From Patiriisocius sp047731265 (lineage in GTDB: Bacteria > Bacteroidota > Bacteroidia > Flavobacteriales > Flavobacteriaceae): 64,000 bases of DNA. Positions 45,889 to 53,263 of this stretch are shown piece by piece; position 1 is the first letter of the stretch; the number at the start of each line of letters is the position of its first letter. The position numbers and the translations under genes were made by a program. The DNA is taken from the NCBI RefSeq assembly GCF_047731265.1, contig NZ_CP159835.1:1240001-1304000 (forward strand), written 5' to 3'. Below the pieces are notes generated by a model. It was not told the origin of the DNA. It worked only from the letters and a program-made list of their open reading frames with translations, and made no database searches.

Positions 45889-46350
45889 TTATTGTGCGGG
45901 ACTTTCAAATTCCAAAAGCCATTTTTTGCGATGCAAACCTCCAGCATATCCTGTTAAAGAACCGTCGCTTCCTATTGCGCTATGGCAAGGAATTATAATA
46001 GAGATTGGGTTTTTCCCATTTGCAAATGCTGCGGCGCGTATTACTTTAGGCTTACCAAGTTGATTTGCCATTTGCTGGTAACTTTTTGTTTTCCCAAAAG
46101 GAATGGTTTGCAATGCTGACCAAACATTATGCTGAAAATGGGTGCCTTTAGGGTTTAACTTAAGATCAAATGTTTTTCGCTCACCAGTAAAATATTCTTT
46201 AAGCTGACGTTTACTTGCTTCCAAAAATTTTGGACATTCTTTTGTCTCTCTTAGCTCTGAATCGTCACTGAAAATAATTAAAGAAACACCAAGCTCGTCT
46301 CCTTCAACAACTAAATTACCAATAGGTGTTTCACAAATAGTTGTTTGCAT
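45889..46350 (-). CDS. ogt: Methylated-DNA-protein cysteine methyltransferase, PCHS variant
   Basis: A 153-residue single-domain repair protein that moves the methyl group from O6-methylguanine to its own Cys. Family motifs are HNVWSALQTIPFGKTKSYQQMA and AAAFANGKNPISIIIPCH with the acceptor Cys122, then GYAGGLHRKKWLLEFE. The normally conserved Arg after PCH is Ser124 (PCHS). The acceptor Cys remains, so it differs from the ATL proteins, which have PWHR. Activity should be retained but may be altered. It starts directly after the CNNM stop, so the two may be co-transcribed. Confidence 0.9.
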   Translation of the reverse strand: MQTTICETPIGNLVVEGDELGVSLIIFSDDSELRETKECPKFLEASKRQLKEYFTGERKTFDLKLNPKGTHFQHNVWSALQTIPFGKTKSYQQMANQLGKPKVIRAAAFANGKNPISIIIPCHSAIGSDGSLTGYAGGLHRKKWLLEFESPAQ

Positions 46351-47454
46351 TTACTGGGAATTTTTAGAAGGATCACTTTTGTCATCTTGTAAATTTATCC
46401 CCATTCGTTTTGCACGGCGCTCCCAGTTTTTTCTTGCAGTAGCTTGCATATCTTCAATGGTATCACTTTCGTCCATAATTTCAAGACCTAAAAGTGTTTC
46501 TATAATATCTTCCATCGTTACGACACCAATGGTATTTCCAAACTCATCAACCACTAATGCGATATGAGTTCGTTGTTTTAAAAAGGTATCGAACAATTCT
46601 GGAATGGGTTTTTTAGCATCTACTATGGCTATCTCGCGCTTTATGTCTGCCAAGGCTTTATCTCCCTGTTGTTCAACAATTTGTTCTAGGACCTCGTCTT
46701 TCAATACAAAGCCAGTGACGTTGTGAGATTTATCTTTAAAAACGGGAATTCTTGAAAATTTTAAATTCTTATGGCCCTCGTGAAATTTTGAGAGTGTCGT
46801 TTCTTCATTTTCCATTTCAACAACAGGAAAAGGGGTCATCACATCTTTAGCCATCACCGATTTAAAAACAAGAAGATTTTTAATTACAGTACTCTCGTTT
46901 TCTTCAAACATACCATCTTGTTCTGCAGCATCTGTAATTGCTAAAAACTCTTCACGGCTCATGGTGCTAACGTGGGCAGATTTTCCTATTAATTTTGTAG
47001 TAAGTGTGAGTAACCAAATAATCCCAGTATACTTGAGCGGGAATATAATTAAGTTAAGAGTTGTTGCTGTAAAACCGCCCAAACTTTTCCAATAGGTTGC
47101 TCCAATAGTTTTTGGAATAATTTCTGAAAGAATCAAGATTAACATGGTCATAACTGCCGAAACAATCCCTACCATATTCACTCCGAAAACATCAACCTTA
47201 TAAGGAAGGCTCTCCGCTTGAACACCTACTAAAATAGCACCTACCGTGTGTGCAATTGTATTAATTGTTAGAATAGCAATAAGTGGTTCGTCAATGTTTT
47301 TTTTAAAGTTTGCCAGCGTTTGTGCGTATCCTTTGCCTTCAGCAGTTTTCACTCTTATAAAGTTGGGTGTAAAACTCAATAATGCTGCCTCGAGAATAGA
47401 GCATAAAAACGAAAAGAAAATAGAAAGTACTGCGTAAAGTAGTAATAAGCCCAT
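46351..47454 (-). CDS. CNNM/CorC-family transporter protein with CBS domains
   Basis: A 367-residue membrane protein. The CNNM (DUF21) domain has about four helices (LLLYAVLSIFFSFLCSILEA, IAILTINTIAHTVGAILVG, VGIVSAVMTMLILILSEIIP, LTLTTKLIG) and contains SEIIPKTIG. Two CBS domains follow (SVMAKDVMTPFP, HIALVVDEFGNTIGVVTMED). The C-terminal CorC_HlyC domain is missing, as in short members. The family is implicated in Mg2+/Co2+ efflux. Confidence 0.9.
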   Translation of the reverse strand: MGLLLLYAVLSIFFSFLCSILEAALLSFTPNFIRVKTAEGKGYAQTLANFKKNIDEPLIAILTINTIAHTVGAILVGVQAESLPYKVDVFGVNMVGIVSAVMTMLILILSEIIPKTIGATYWKSLGGFTATTLNLIIFPLKYTGIIWLLTLTTKLIGKSAHVSTMSREEFLAITDAAEQDGMFEENESTVIKNLLVFKSVMAKDVMTPFPVVEMENEETTLSKFHEGHKNLKFSRIPVFKDKSHNVTGFVLKDEVLEQIVEQQGDKALADIKREIAIVDAKKPIPELFDTFLKQRTHIALVVDEFGNTIGVVTMEDIIETLLGLEIMDESDTIEDMQATARKNWERRAKRMGINLQDDKSDPSKNSQ

Positions 47455-47571
47455 CTAAAGATTTTTTTTGCAAGATAAGTTATTGTAGAGGTTTTGAATA
47501 TTAAAGATATTTTAAATTTTTGGAAGCATATTGACAGTTAGATGCAGGATCATTAACTGCGCTCATTGCAA

Positions 47572-47688
47572 AAGCCACGTTCAACAAATTGCTAACAAGA
47601 TCTTTCGTGGTTTTTGTAGCTGCAAAGCAGCGATAGTGCTTCAAAACGTCCTTTTCAAGACGAATTGTTAATATTTCGAACGTGGCTT
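47572..47688. repeat. Nested inverted-repeat element
   Basis: AAGCCACGTTC (47572-47582) and GAACGTGGCTT (47678-47688) are perfect 11-bp inverted copies, and the similarity extends inward (ACAAATTGCTAAC and GTTAATATT). Inside are small stems GCTGC-AAA-GCAGC and CGTC...GACG. The element sits in the 345-base gap between CNNM and hemB, next to a dinB remnant. Confidence 0.5.
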
Positions 47689-47709
47689 AAAAATGTAGTC
47701 AAAATAGCG

Positions 47710-47796
47710 TTACCACCCCACAAAATTAGGCGGTTCCACTGCTTTAAGATTTAAATATACAATAAGCTGCCCGCGATGATGAGAAACGTGGTCTTG
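47710..47796 (-). pseudogene. C-terminal remnant of a DinB-family protein
   Basis: On the minus strand, directly after the hemB stop codon and in the same frame, the sequence reads LQDHVSHHRGQLIVYLNLKA followed by VEPPNFVGW and a stop (47710-47712). HVSHHRGQ is the C-terminal metal-ligand motif of DinB/YfiT-like proteins. The N-terminal part is absent, so this is a truncated remnant left by a deletion next to hemB. Confidence 0.7.
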
Positions 47797-47799
47797 CAA

Positions 47800-48783
47800 T
47801 TAATTTAATAGCTTCACGACGTCCTTAGCAAAATAACTTGCAATCATAGTAGCGCCAGCTCTTTTGATACTCAAAATTTGTTCCATCATTACCGCGTCGT
47901 GATCTAGCCACCCTCTTTCAGCAGCCGCTTTTAGCATAGCATATTCACCACTTACTTGATACACAGCAACGGGAACATCTACAACGTTACTAATGTCTCT
48001 AACAATATCTAAATAACATAAACCCGGTTTCACCATAACAATGTCTGCTCCTTCGGCTATATCCATTAATGTTTCTTTCACTGCTTCGTTTCTATTTGCA
48101 GGATCCATCTGGTATGTTGTCTTATCTTTTGGTATATCCTGGAGATCAACAGGAGCACTGTCTAAAGCATCACGAAAAGGCCCATAAAATGCAGAAGCAT
48201 ATTTAGCACTATAACTCATAATACCTGTGTTGTGAAACCCTTCGTCTTCTAACAAAGTGCGCATTGCTAAAATACGGCCATCCATCATATCACTAGGAGC
48301 CACAATATCTGCTCCAGCTTGCGCATGGCTCAATCCCATTTTTGCAAGAAAACTATTTGTAGGGTCGTTTATAATTTCTCCCTTTGCAACAATACCATCG
48401 TGTCCATATTGAGAATAAGGGTCTAAAGCTACATCGGTCATAACAATCATTTCTGGACAGGTATCCTTAACGGTTTTAATAGCTTTTTGCATTAACCCGT
48501 CAGGATTTAGGGCTTCTTTTCCTTCATTATCCTTTAAATTATACGGTACTTTAACAAAAAGCAACACCGACTTTAATCCCATAGCCCATAGTTCTTTGAT
48601 TTCGGTTTTAAGGGTGTCTAAACTATATCTATAATAATTAGGCATCGATGCAATTTCTTCTTCTACCCCCTTACCTTCAACTACAAATAAGGGTACTATA
48701 AAATCGTTTGGAGAGATACTAGTTTCGCGTACAAGGCTTCTTATTGCTTCGCTTTTTCTTAGTCTTCTATTTCTTTTTAACAT
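47800..48783 (-). CDS. hemB: Delta-aminolevulinic acid dehydratase
   Basis: A 327-residue porphobilinogen synthase (two ALA to PBG) counted from the ATG at 48783 (MLKRNRRLRKSEAIRSLVRE); a longer reading to 48834 adds 17 unlikely residues. Catalytic Lys residues are in MSYSAKYASAFYGPFRDA and DIVMVKPGLCYLD; TDVALDPYSQYGHDGI is the metal-site region, where Cys are replaced by Asp/Ser/Tyr residues, as in Mg-type enzymes. Normal length. It lies 72 bases after hemF and belongs to the heme block. Confidence 0.97.
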   Translation of the reverse strand: MLKRNRRLRKSEAIRSLVRETSISPNDFIVPLFVVEGKGVEEEIASMPNYYRYSLDTLKTEIKELWAMGLKSVLLFVKVPYNLKDNEGKEALNPDGLMQKAIKTVKDTCPEMIVMTDVALDPYSQYGHDGIVAKGEIINDPTNSFLAKMGLSHAQAGADIVAPSDMMDGRILAMRTLLEDEGFHNTGIMSYSAKYASAFYGPFRDALDSAPVDLQDIPKDKTTYQMDPANRNEAVKETLMDIAEGADIVMVKPGLCYLDIVRDISNVVDVPVAVYQVSGEYAMLKAAAERGWLDHDAVMMEQILSIKRAGATMIASYFAKDVVKLLN

Positions 48784-48854
48784 CGTTTTAATTTTAAATT
48801 TTTCGATAAATAATGTTAGGTTTAAAAGATACATCTAACAGCATACATCGAAGA

Positions 48855-49760
48855 TTATTTAACCCAATCCACAGGGTTTTTTAATGCCTCAACCAATTTT
48901 TCTTCCTCACTCCCAGCGCCTGGTTGATGGTCATACACCCATTGCACGTGAGGCGGTAAACTCATTAATATACTTTCAATTCTACCATTTGTCTTTAGAC
49001 CGAAAAGCGTTCCTTTATCGTGTACTAAATTAAACTCTACATAACGCCCGCGACGTATTTCTTGCCAATTTTTTTGAGCGTCGTTATACGGCAGCTCTTT
49101 TCTCTTTTCAGCAATGGGGCTATATGCATCTAGAAAACTATCACCCACTTCACTCACAAAGTTATACCAATCTTGCATACTCATAGCGGCTGTTGCTTTG
49201 AGGTAATCAAAAAATAAACCTCCTATTCCGCGGCCTTCTTCACGATGTGTATTATAAAAATATTCATCACAACGGCTTTTATATTTTGGATAAAAATCAA
49301 GATTGTGTTTGTCACAGGCCGTTTTACAGGTTTTATGAAAGTGAATTGCATCTTCTTCAAATAGATAATAGGGTGTCAAATCTTGCCCGCCCCCAAACCA
49401 TTGGTCTACAATCTCGCCCTCTTGGTTGTACATTTCGAAATACCGCCAATTTGCGTGCACTGTTGGCACCATTGGGTTTGAAGGATGTAATACCAGGCTG
49501 AGTCCACAGGCAAAAAAATTGGCGTCTTTTACCCCAAAGTATTGCTGCATACTTTCAGGTAGTTTTCCATAGACTTCACTAGTGTTTACCCCTCCTTTTT
49601 CGAAGACATTTCCATTTTCGATAACTCTGGTGCGACCGCCGCCACCTTCTGGGCGTTTCCATAGATCCTCTTTAAAAGTAGCCTTGCCATCAATATCTTC
49701 TAGTTTTGAAGTGATGTTATTTTGAAGCTGTCTAATGTAGTTTACAAATTTATCTTTCAT
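48855..49760 (-). CDS. hemF: Oxygen-dependent coproporphyrinogen III oxidase
   Basis: A 301-residue HemF, which decarboxylates coproporphyrinogen III with O2. Signatures are GGGGRTRVIENGNVFEKGGV, VPTVHANWRYFEM, WFGGGQDLTPYYL, HTCK-like HFHKTCKTACDKH, GGLFFDYL and RRGRYVEFNLVHDKGT. Length is normal. Its presence implies at least periodic aerobic growth. The EI24-like gene upstream overlaps its start by 11 bases. Confidence 0.97.
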   Translation of the reverse strand: MKDKFVNYIRQLQNNITSKLEDIDGKATFKEDLWKRPEGGGGRTRVIENGNVFEKGGVNTSEVYGKLPESMQQYFGVKDANFFACGLSLVLHPSNPMVPTVHANWRYFEMYNQEGEIVDQWFGGGQDLTPYYLFEEDAIHFHKTCKTACDKHNLDFYPKYKSRCDEYFYNTHREEGRGIGGLFFDYLKATAAMSMQDWYNFVSEVGDSFLDAYSPIAEKRKELPYNDAQKNWQEIRRGRYVEFNLVHDKGTLFGLKTNGRIESILMSLPPHVQWVYDHQPGAGSEEEKLVEALKNPVDWVK

Positions 49761-50499
49761 TTACATTTTTTTGATTTAATAAACGAATTGTTTCGGTAGT
49801 AGACGCGGTAACCGAAAGAGGTAAAACGATAATAATTCCTATAACGGGAATTAATAACAAGGTCATAAAAACCATTCCATTGCCAATAGCAGTTCCTCTA
49901 TTTCTCTTAACGAATTTGATGCTTTCAGAATAATTAAAATGACGTTCTAACGTATAATCCATGTTACCAAAACCTGCATAATACGACTGTAATAGGTAAA
50001 TGAGGACTAACGAGATGATGTTCAATACGGGAATCAAACTTATTAATAACAAAGGGATAGTCAATAATAGCTCAAATACTAGGTTCCTGCCATTTATTCT
50101 GATGCCGCGCAAAAGCTGAGAAATTTGAGAGGAGTCTCTGTGGCTATAGGTATTCCCCAATAAATGCTGTTCTATTTTTTCTGAAACAGGACTCATAAAA
50201 GGAGCACTAATTGCCATTATTGTATGTCTATAAACGATAAGACCCAATGCAATTACGGAAATCCCACCCAGCACATTACTAATACTTCTAAACGTTTCTG
50301 AACCCCATTCCCAGAACCAAATTTTTGAAATATAAAAGCCAATATCATCGCTCAAACCCCAAGATATAAATCCTATACTACTTGCAACAATAAGACTAAT
50401 TAAAATGGGTATTGCAAAGTATTTCCAAAGCCCTAGTTGACTCATTAATTTAAATGAGCTAGCGTACGATTTTATTCCTTGGAAAATAGCCTTAATCAT
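49750..50499 (-). CDS. EI24/CysZ-like membrane protein
   Basis: A 249-residue integral membrane protein with about six helices (YFAIPILISLIVASSIGFISW, VIALGLIVYRHTIMAISAPF, LVFELLLTIPLLLISLIPVL, IISLVLIYLLQSYYAGF, MVFMTLLLIPVIGIIIVLPL). The topology and the segment FMSPVSEKIEQHLLG resemble the EI24/CysZ family (sulfate permease CysZ). No cys genes are near; it is embedded in the heme block, overlapping hemF, so its role there is unclear. Confidence 0.82.
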   Translation of the reverse strand: MIKAIFQGIKSYASSFKLMSQLGLWKYFAIPILISLIVASSIGFISWGLSDDIGFYISKIWFWEWGSETFRSISNVLGGISVIALGLIVYRHTIMAISAPFMSPVSEKIEQHLLGNTYSHRDSSQISQLLRGIRINGRNLVFELLLTIPLLLISLIPVLNIISLVLIYLLQSYYAGFGNMDYTLERHFNYSESIKFVKRNRGTAIGNGMVFMTLLLIPVIGIIIVLPLSVTASTTETIRLLNQKNVNER

Positions 50500-50537
50500 T
50501 AATGTATTTTAAAATAGTATTTCTGTACTGGTTTTAA

Positions 50538-51023
50538 TTATTCTATATATACCAAAGACGTTTTAAAACGAGACATTTCTTGAATAGCGGTTACTTTTTG
50601 TGCGTTTTTCATTTTCGTCATTACATAATCAATAATTTCTGCTTCGCTCTTGTCTATAAGATTGAGAAAGTACATCCTTCCTACCGCATTATTGTGCAAA
50701 TCCATAGCTTCGTCGAGCACTTCATTTTGAGTCACTTTTTCATACAAATCTGTCAACTTTTGCGCCCAAAACACACTTTTTTGTTTGTTTTTAAGTATTT
50801 GCATCGAATTTTTACAAATTAAAATATTCCAAATTATATGTCTAAAGGCATTGGCGCGATTACTTTTTTGATGTTCTTGTCCAAATAAATCATTGCAAAT
50901 TGCAAAGGTTTTTTTGGTTGCTTTTAGTGTTGGAAAAACTAAGAACAGATTTTTCAAAAACAAAAGCGAAAGCTGCCAAAGCTGCCCAATATTCAAACCC
51001 ATTATGCGTGTCCAGAACTTCAC
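50538..51023 (-). CDS. DUF6973-like protein
   Basis: A 161-residue protein of unknown function. It has KSNRANAFRHIIWNILIC and DEAMDLHNNAVGRMY, a His/Asn-containing pair resembling DUF6973, which could be a metal or catalytic site. The N-terminal half has one hydrophobic stretch (LWQLSLLFLKNLFLVFPTL). The start is GTG at 51023, giving a GTGA overlap with the hemE stop, so it is translationally coupled to hemE. Confidence 0.65.
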   Translation of the reverse strand: MKFWTRIMGLNIGQLWQLSLLFLKNLFLVFPTLKATKKTFAICNDLFGQEHQKSNRANAFRHIIWNILICKNSMQILKNKQKSVFWAQKLTDLYEKVTQNEVLDEAMDLHNNAVGRMYFLNLIDKSEAEIIDYVMTKMKNAQKVTAIQEMSRFKTSLVYIE

Positions 51024-52051
51024 GATTCTACTTTGTATTCCTTTACAGCTTGAATGAAAGCCCCTGCGTTTTCTATAGGAATATTAGGTAATATACCATG
51101 ACCCAAGTTTACGATGTATTTGTCTTTCCCGAAATCATCAATCATCTGTTTTACCATTTTCTTGATTTCTGCGGGTGGGCTAAAGAGTCTGGTTGGGTCA
51201 AAATTACCTTGTAATGTAATATTTCCGCCAGATAAATAACGCGCATTTCTTGCGGAACAAGTCCAATCAACACCCAAGGCACTAGCACCACTTTTTGCCA
51301 TGGTATCTAAGGCAAACCAGCACCCTTTTCCAAAAGCTATAACAGGCGCATCATCCTTTAATGCATCTATAATTTGCTGCATATATTGCCACGAGAATTC
51401 TTGATAATCAACTGGGGATAACATTCCGCCCCAACTATCAAATAGTTGCACTGCATTAACTCCAGCTTTCACTTTTTCTTTAAGGTAGAGAATGGTGGTA
51501 TCTGTAATTTTTTGCAGTAATTCGTGTGCTGCGAGGGGTTGCGTAAAACAAAACTCCTTTGCTTTATCAAAGTTTTTGCTTCCTTGTCCTTGCACGCAGT
51601 AGCATAAAATAGTCCAGGGGCTCCCAGCAAAACCGATGAGGGGTATTTCATCATTTAGTTTTTCTTTTGTCATTTTAATTGCATCCATCACATATCCCAA
51701 AGTATCGTGAATATCTGGAACAATCACGCTGTCTAAATCTTTTTGAGAACGAATAGGATTAGGCAACCAAGGACCAATTCCTGGTTTCATCTCTACCTGA
51801 ATATTCATCGCCTGCGGAATGACTAAAATATCACAAAATAAAATAGCGGCATCCATCCCATATCTTCGAATGGGCTGTATGGTAATTTCGCTTGCTAATT
51901 CTGGAGTTTGACAACGTGTAAAGAAATCATACTTAGCCTTTATTTCCATAAACTCTGGAAGGTATCTCCCGGCTTGACGCATCATCCAAACAGGAGGACG
52001 GTCTACAGTTTCACCTTTTAAGGCTTTTAAAAATAGGTCGTTTTTTATCAT
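51020..52051 (-). CDS. hemE: Uroporphyrinogen decarboxylase
   Basis: A 343-residue HemE (uroporphyrinogen III to coproporphyrinogen III). PPVWMMRQAGRYLPEF at the N-terminus, AAILFCDILVIPQAMN, GFAGSPWTILCYCVQG and NLGHGILPNIPIEN are diagnostic. Length is normal. It follows hemD in the biosynthetic operon but is separated by 489 bases occupied by a decayed four-helix-bundle cassette. A DUF6973-like gene overlaps its stop. Confidence 0.97.
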   Translation of the reverse strand: MIKNDLFLKALKGETVDRPPVWMMRQAGRYLPEFMEIKAKYDFFTRCQTPELASEITIQPIRRYGMDAAILFCDILVIPQAMNIQVEMKPGIGPWLPNPIRSQKDLDSVIVPDIHDTLGYVMDAIKMTKEKLNDEIPLIGFAGSPWTILCYCVQGQGSKNFDKAKEFCFTQPLAAHELLQKITDTTILYLKEKVKAGVNAVQLFDSWGGMLSPVDYQEFSWQYMQQIIDALKDDAPVIAFGKGCWFALDTMAKSGASALGVDWTCSARNARYLSGGNITLQGNFDPTRLFSPPAEIKKMVKQMIDDFGKDKYIVNLGHGILPNIPIENAGAFIQAVKEYKVES

Positions 52052-52064
52052 AATTTGACTTTAG

Positions 52065-52540
52065 CTTTTGGCCACTGGCCTTCAGCTCGTTATTGTTATT
52101 GGCTTTTAACCTTTAGCTTCGGGCTCGCTTTTAATTAATTCATCGAACTAAAAAGACCACTGCTTCTAGCTATTTTTTATTTTGTTCATCAATGCATTGA
52201 CCATTTTTGCCTCAGTATTTATTAAATTATTTAGCTCGGTCGGGTCATTTTTACTTAAAAAGCCTAGTTCCGCACAAATTATTAATTGTGTTTCTACTTC
52301 AAACAAAGATTCCATTGCTATTTCTAGAAAACGATTAAATTCGATCTCGCTACTTCTAATGCATCCTTCTGCAATATTTGAAGGTACGGGTAATTTGACT
52401 CTTTAAACCAAAGTTTTAATCGCTGGGAAGCTTTTCTGAAAGTGCCTATACTTGCTTCACAATTTCATTCCTGTTCTTCTAGATTTGTACAATCGCTCAT
52501 TTCTAAGGGCTACTATAAGCTAAAGGTCAGTGGCTCAAAG
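52065..52540 (-). mobile_element. Second, decayed four-helix-bundle cassette between hemD and hemE
   Basis: CTTTTGGCCACTGGCCTTCAGC (52065-52086) and the reverse complement of 52519-52540 agree at 18 of 22 positions. The right arm abuts the hemD stop codon (52541) and the left arm ends 13 bases from the hemE ATG. More degenerate copies of the arm motif follow the left arm (GGCTTTTAACCTTTAGCTTC, near 52100-52125). Arm sequences differ from those of the scoA/scoB cassette. Confidence 0.6.
52166..52500 (-). pseudogene. Decayed four-helix-bundle (23S IVP-type) gene
   Basis: The minus strand keeps family landmarks in three frames: NLEEQE with a stop, then IVKQV-stop-ALSEKLPSD-stop-NFGLKSQI, then VPSNIAEGCIRSSEIEFNRF, LEIAMESLFEVETQLIICAE and LGFLSKND, to the stop at 52166-52168. 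Single-base changes (TAT or TAC to TAG, GAA to TAA) and a frameshift have killed it. A frame on the opposite strand is a shadow. It is not the same copy as the intact gene at 35057-35413, which has a divergent sequence. Confidence 0.85.
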
Positions 52541-53263
52541 TTATTTATTTAAAATTTCAACTGCTTTTTCAATCACACTCTCGACTGATGTTTCATTTGC
52601 AATAACAATATTTTTACTGTGATTTCTTGCAGCGTCGGCCGTTGTTTCACCAATACAAAATACCAATGGTTGGTCACACCGCACTTGTTGCGGAATCGTT
52701 TCCAGCCCAACCGAAGTTCTACTGGAACACCGCTCTGGACTCCCCCCAAGGGAGGAATTCAATTTAAAATAACTCTCCACACCGCTTGGACTAAAAAACA
52801 GGATTCCGTTCCATTTTTGATCAAATTTGCGGGGTTTTAGGTTCGTTTTATATGTTTTTACTTCTAAAAATTCAATATTTAAAGCTTTTAGGGTATTGGG
52901 CAATTCGGATTTTCGTTGCGCTCCACAGAAATAATGGAATGACTCGTTTTGATGGTTTTTTACTATAAAATCACCCAATTCTGCCGAATTTCTGGCCATT
53001 TTTACAACATTTAGTCCGTTTCCTTCTAATAATGCTGCTGTTTTTTGACCAACGCAAAAACAATTCTGAATTCTGAATTCTGAATTTAGAATTGATTGAA
53101 CCCCATTTTGACTTGTAAAAATGGTGTTTTCAATGTTGTTTGGTGTTGCGAAATCTAAGTACTCGATAGCAATAGCGTCATACTCAACGAGATTAAAACC
53201 GGCATCAACAAACAGACTTCGTTGCTTCGATTCAAGTTTCTTTGTTGATAGCATTGAAATCAT
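52541..53263 (-). CDS. hemD: Uroporphyrinogen III synthase with repeat-derived insertions
   Basis: A 240-residue HemD, which closes hydroxymethylbilane to uroporphyrinogen III. ENTIFTSQNGVQSIL, NGILFFSPSGVESYF and VFCIGETTADAA are family landmarks. Between FSPSGVESYFKL and VFCIGETT there is an insert of about 30 residues (SLGGSPERCSSRTSVGLETI, then PQQVRCDQP), unlike the family, where only a few residues separate the motifs. A second segment, ILNSEFRIQN, is coded by three 7-base repeats (53063-53086). Both inserts are in frame, so the protein may still work. It overlaps hemC by 4 bases. Confidence 0.92.
   Translation of the reverse strand: MISMLSTKKLESKQRSLFVDAGFNLVEYDAIAIEYLDFATPNNIENTIFTSQNGVQSILNSEFRIQNCFCVGQKTAALLEGNGLNVVKMARNSAELGDFIVKNHQNESFHYFCGAQRKSELPNTLKALNIEFLEVKTYKTNLKPRKFDQKWNGILFFSPSGVESYFKLNSSLGGSPERCSSRTSVGLETIPQQVRCDQPLVFCIGETTADAARNHSKNIVIANETSVESVIEKAVEILNK
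52664..52760. repeat. In-frame repeat insertion inside hemD
   Basis: The segment encodes the extra hemD residues and contains a small palindrome (TCCCCCCAAGGGAGGA, 52741-52756). Similar G-rich palindromic scraps occur in gaps at 18360-18388, 23298-23310 and 56664-56695. It looks like a dispersed element that landed in a coding region and stayed in frame. Confidence 0.55.
53063..53086. repeat. Heptamer tandem repeat in hemD
   Basis: ATTCTGA is repeated three times plus ATT (24 bases). Three copies make 21 bases and keep the frame; gain or loss of one copy would shift it. Confidence 0.75.

Noticed and set aside
52182..52406. Plus-strand 74-residue frame between hemD and hemE
   Set aside because: It is the antisense shadow of the decayed four-helix-bundle gene; the minus strand shows the family motifs.
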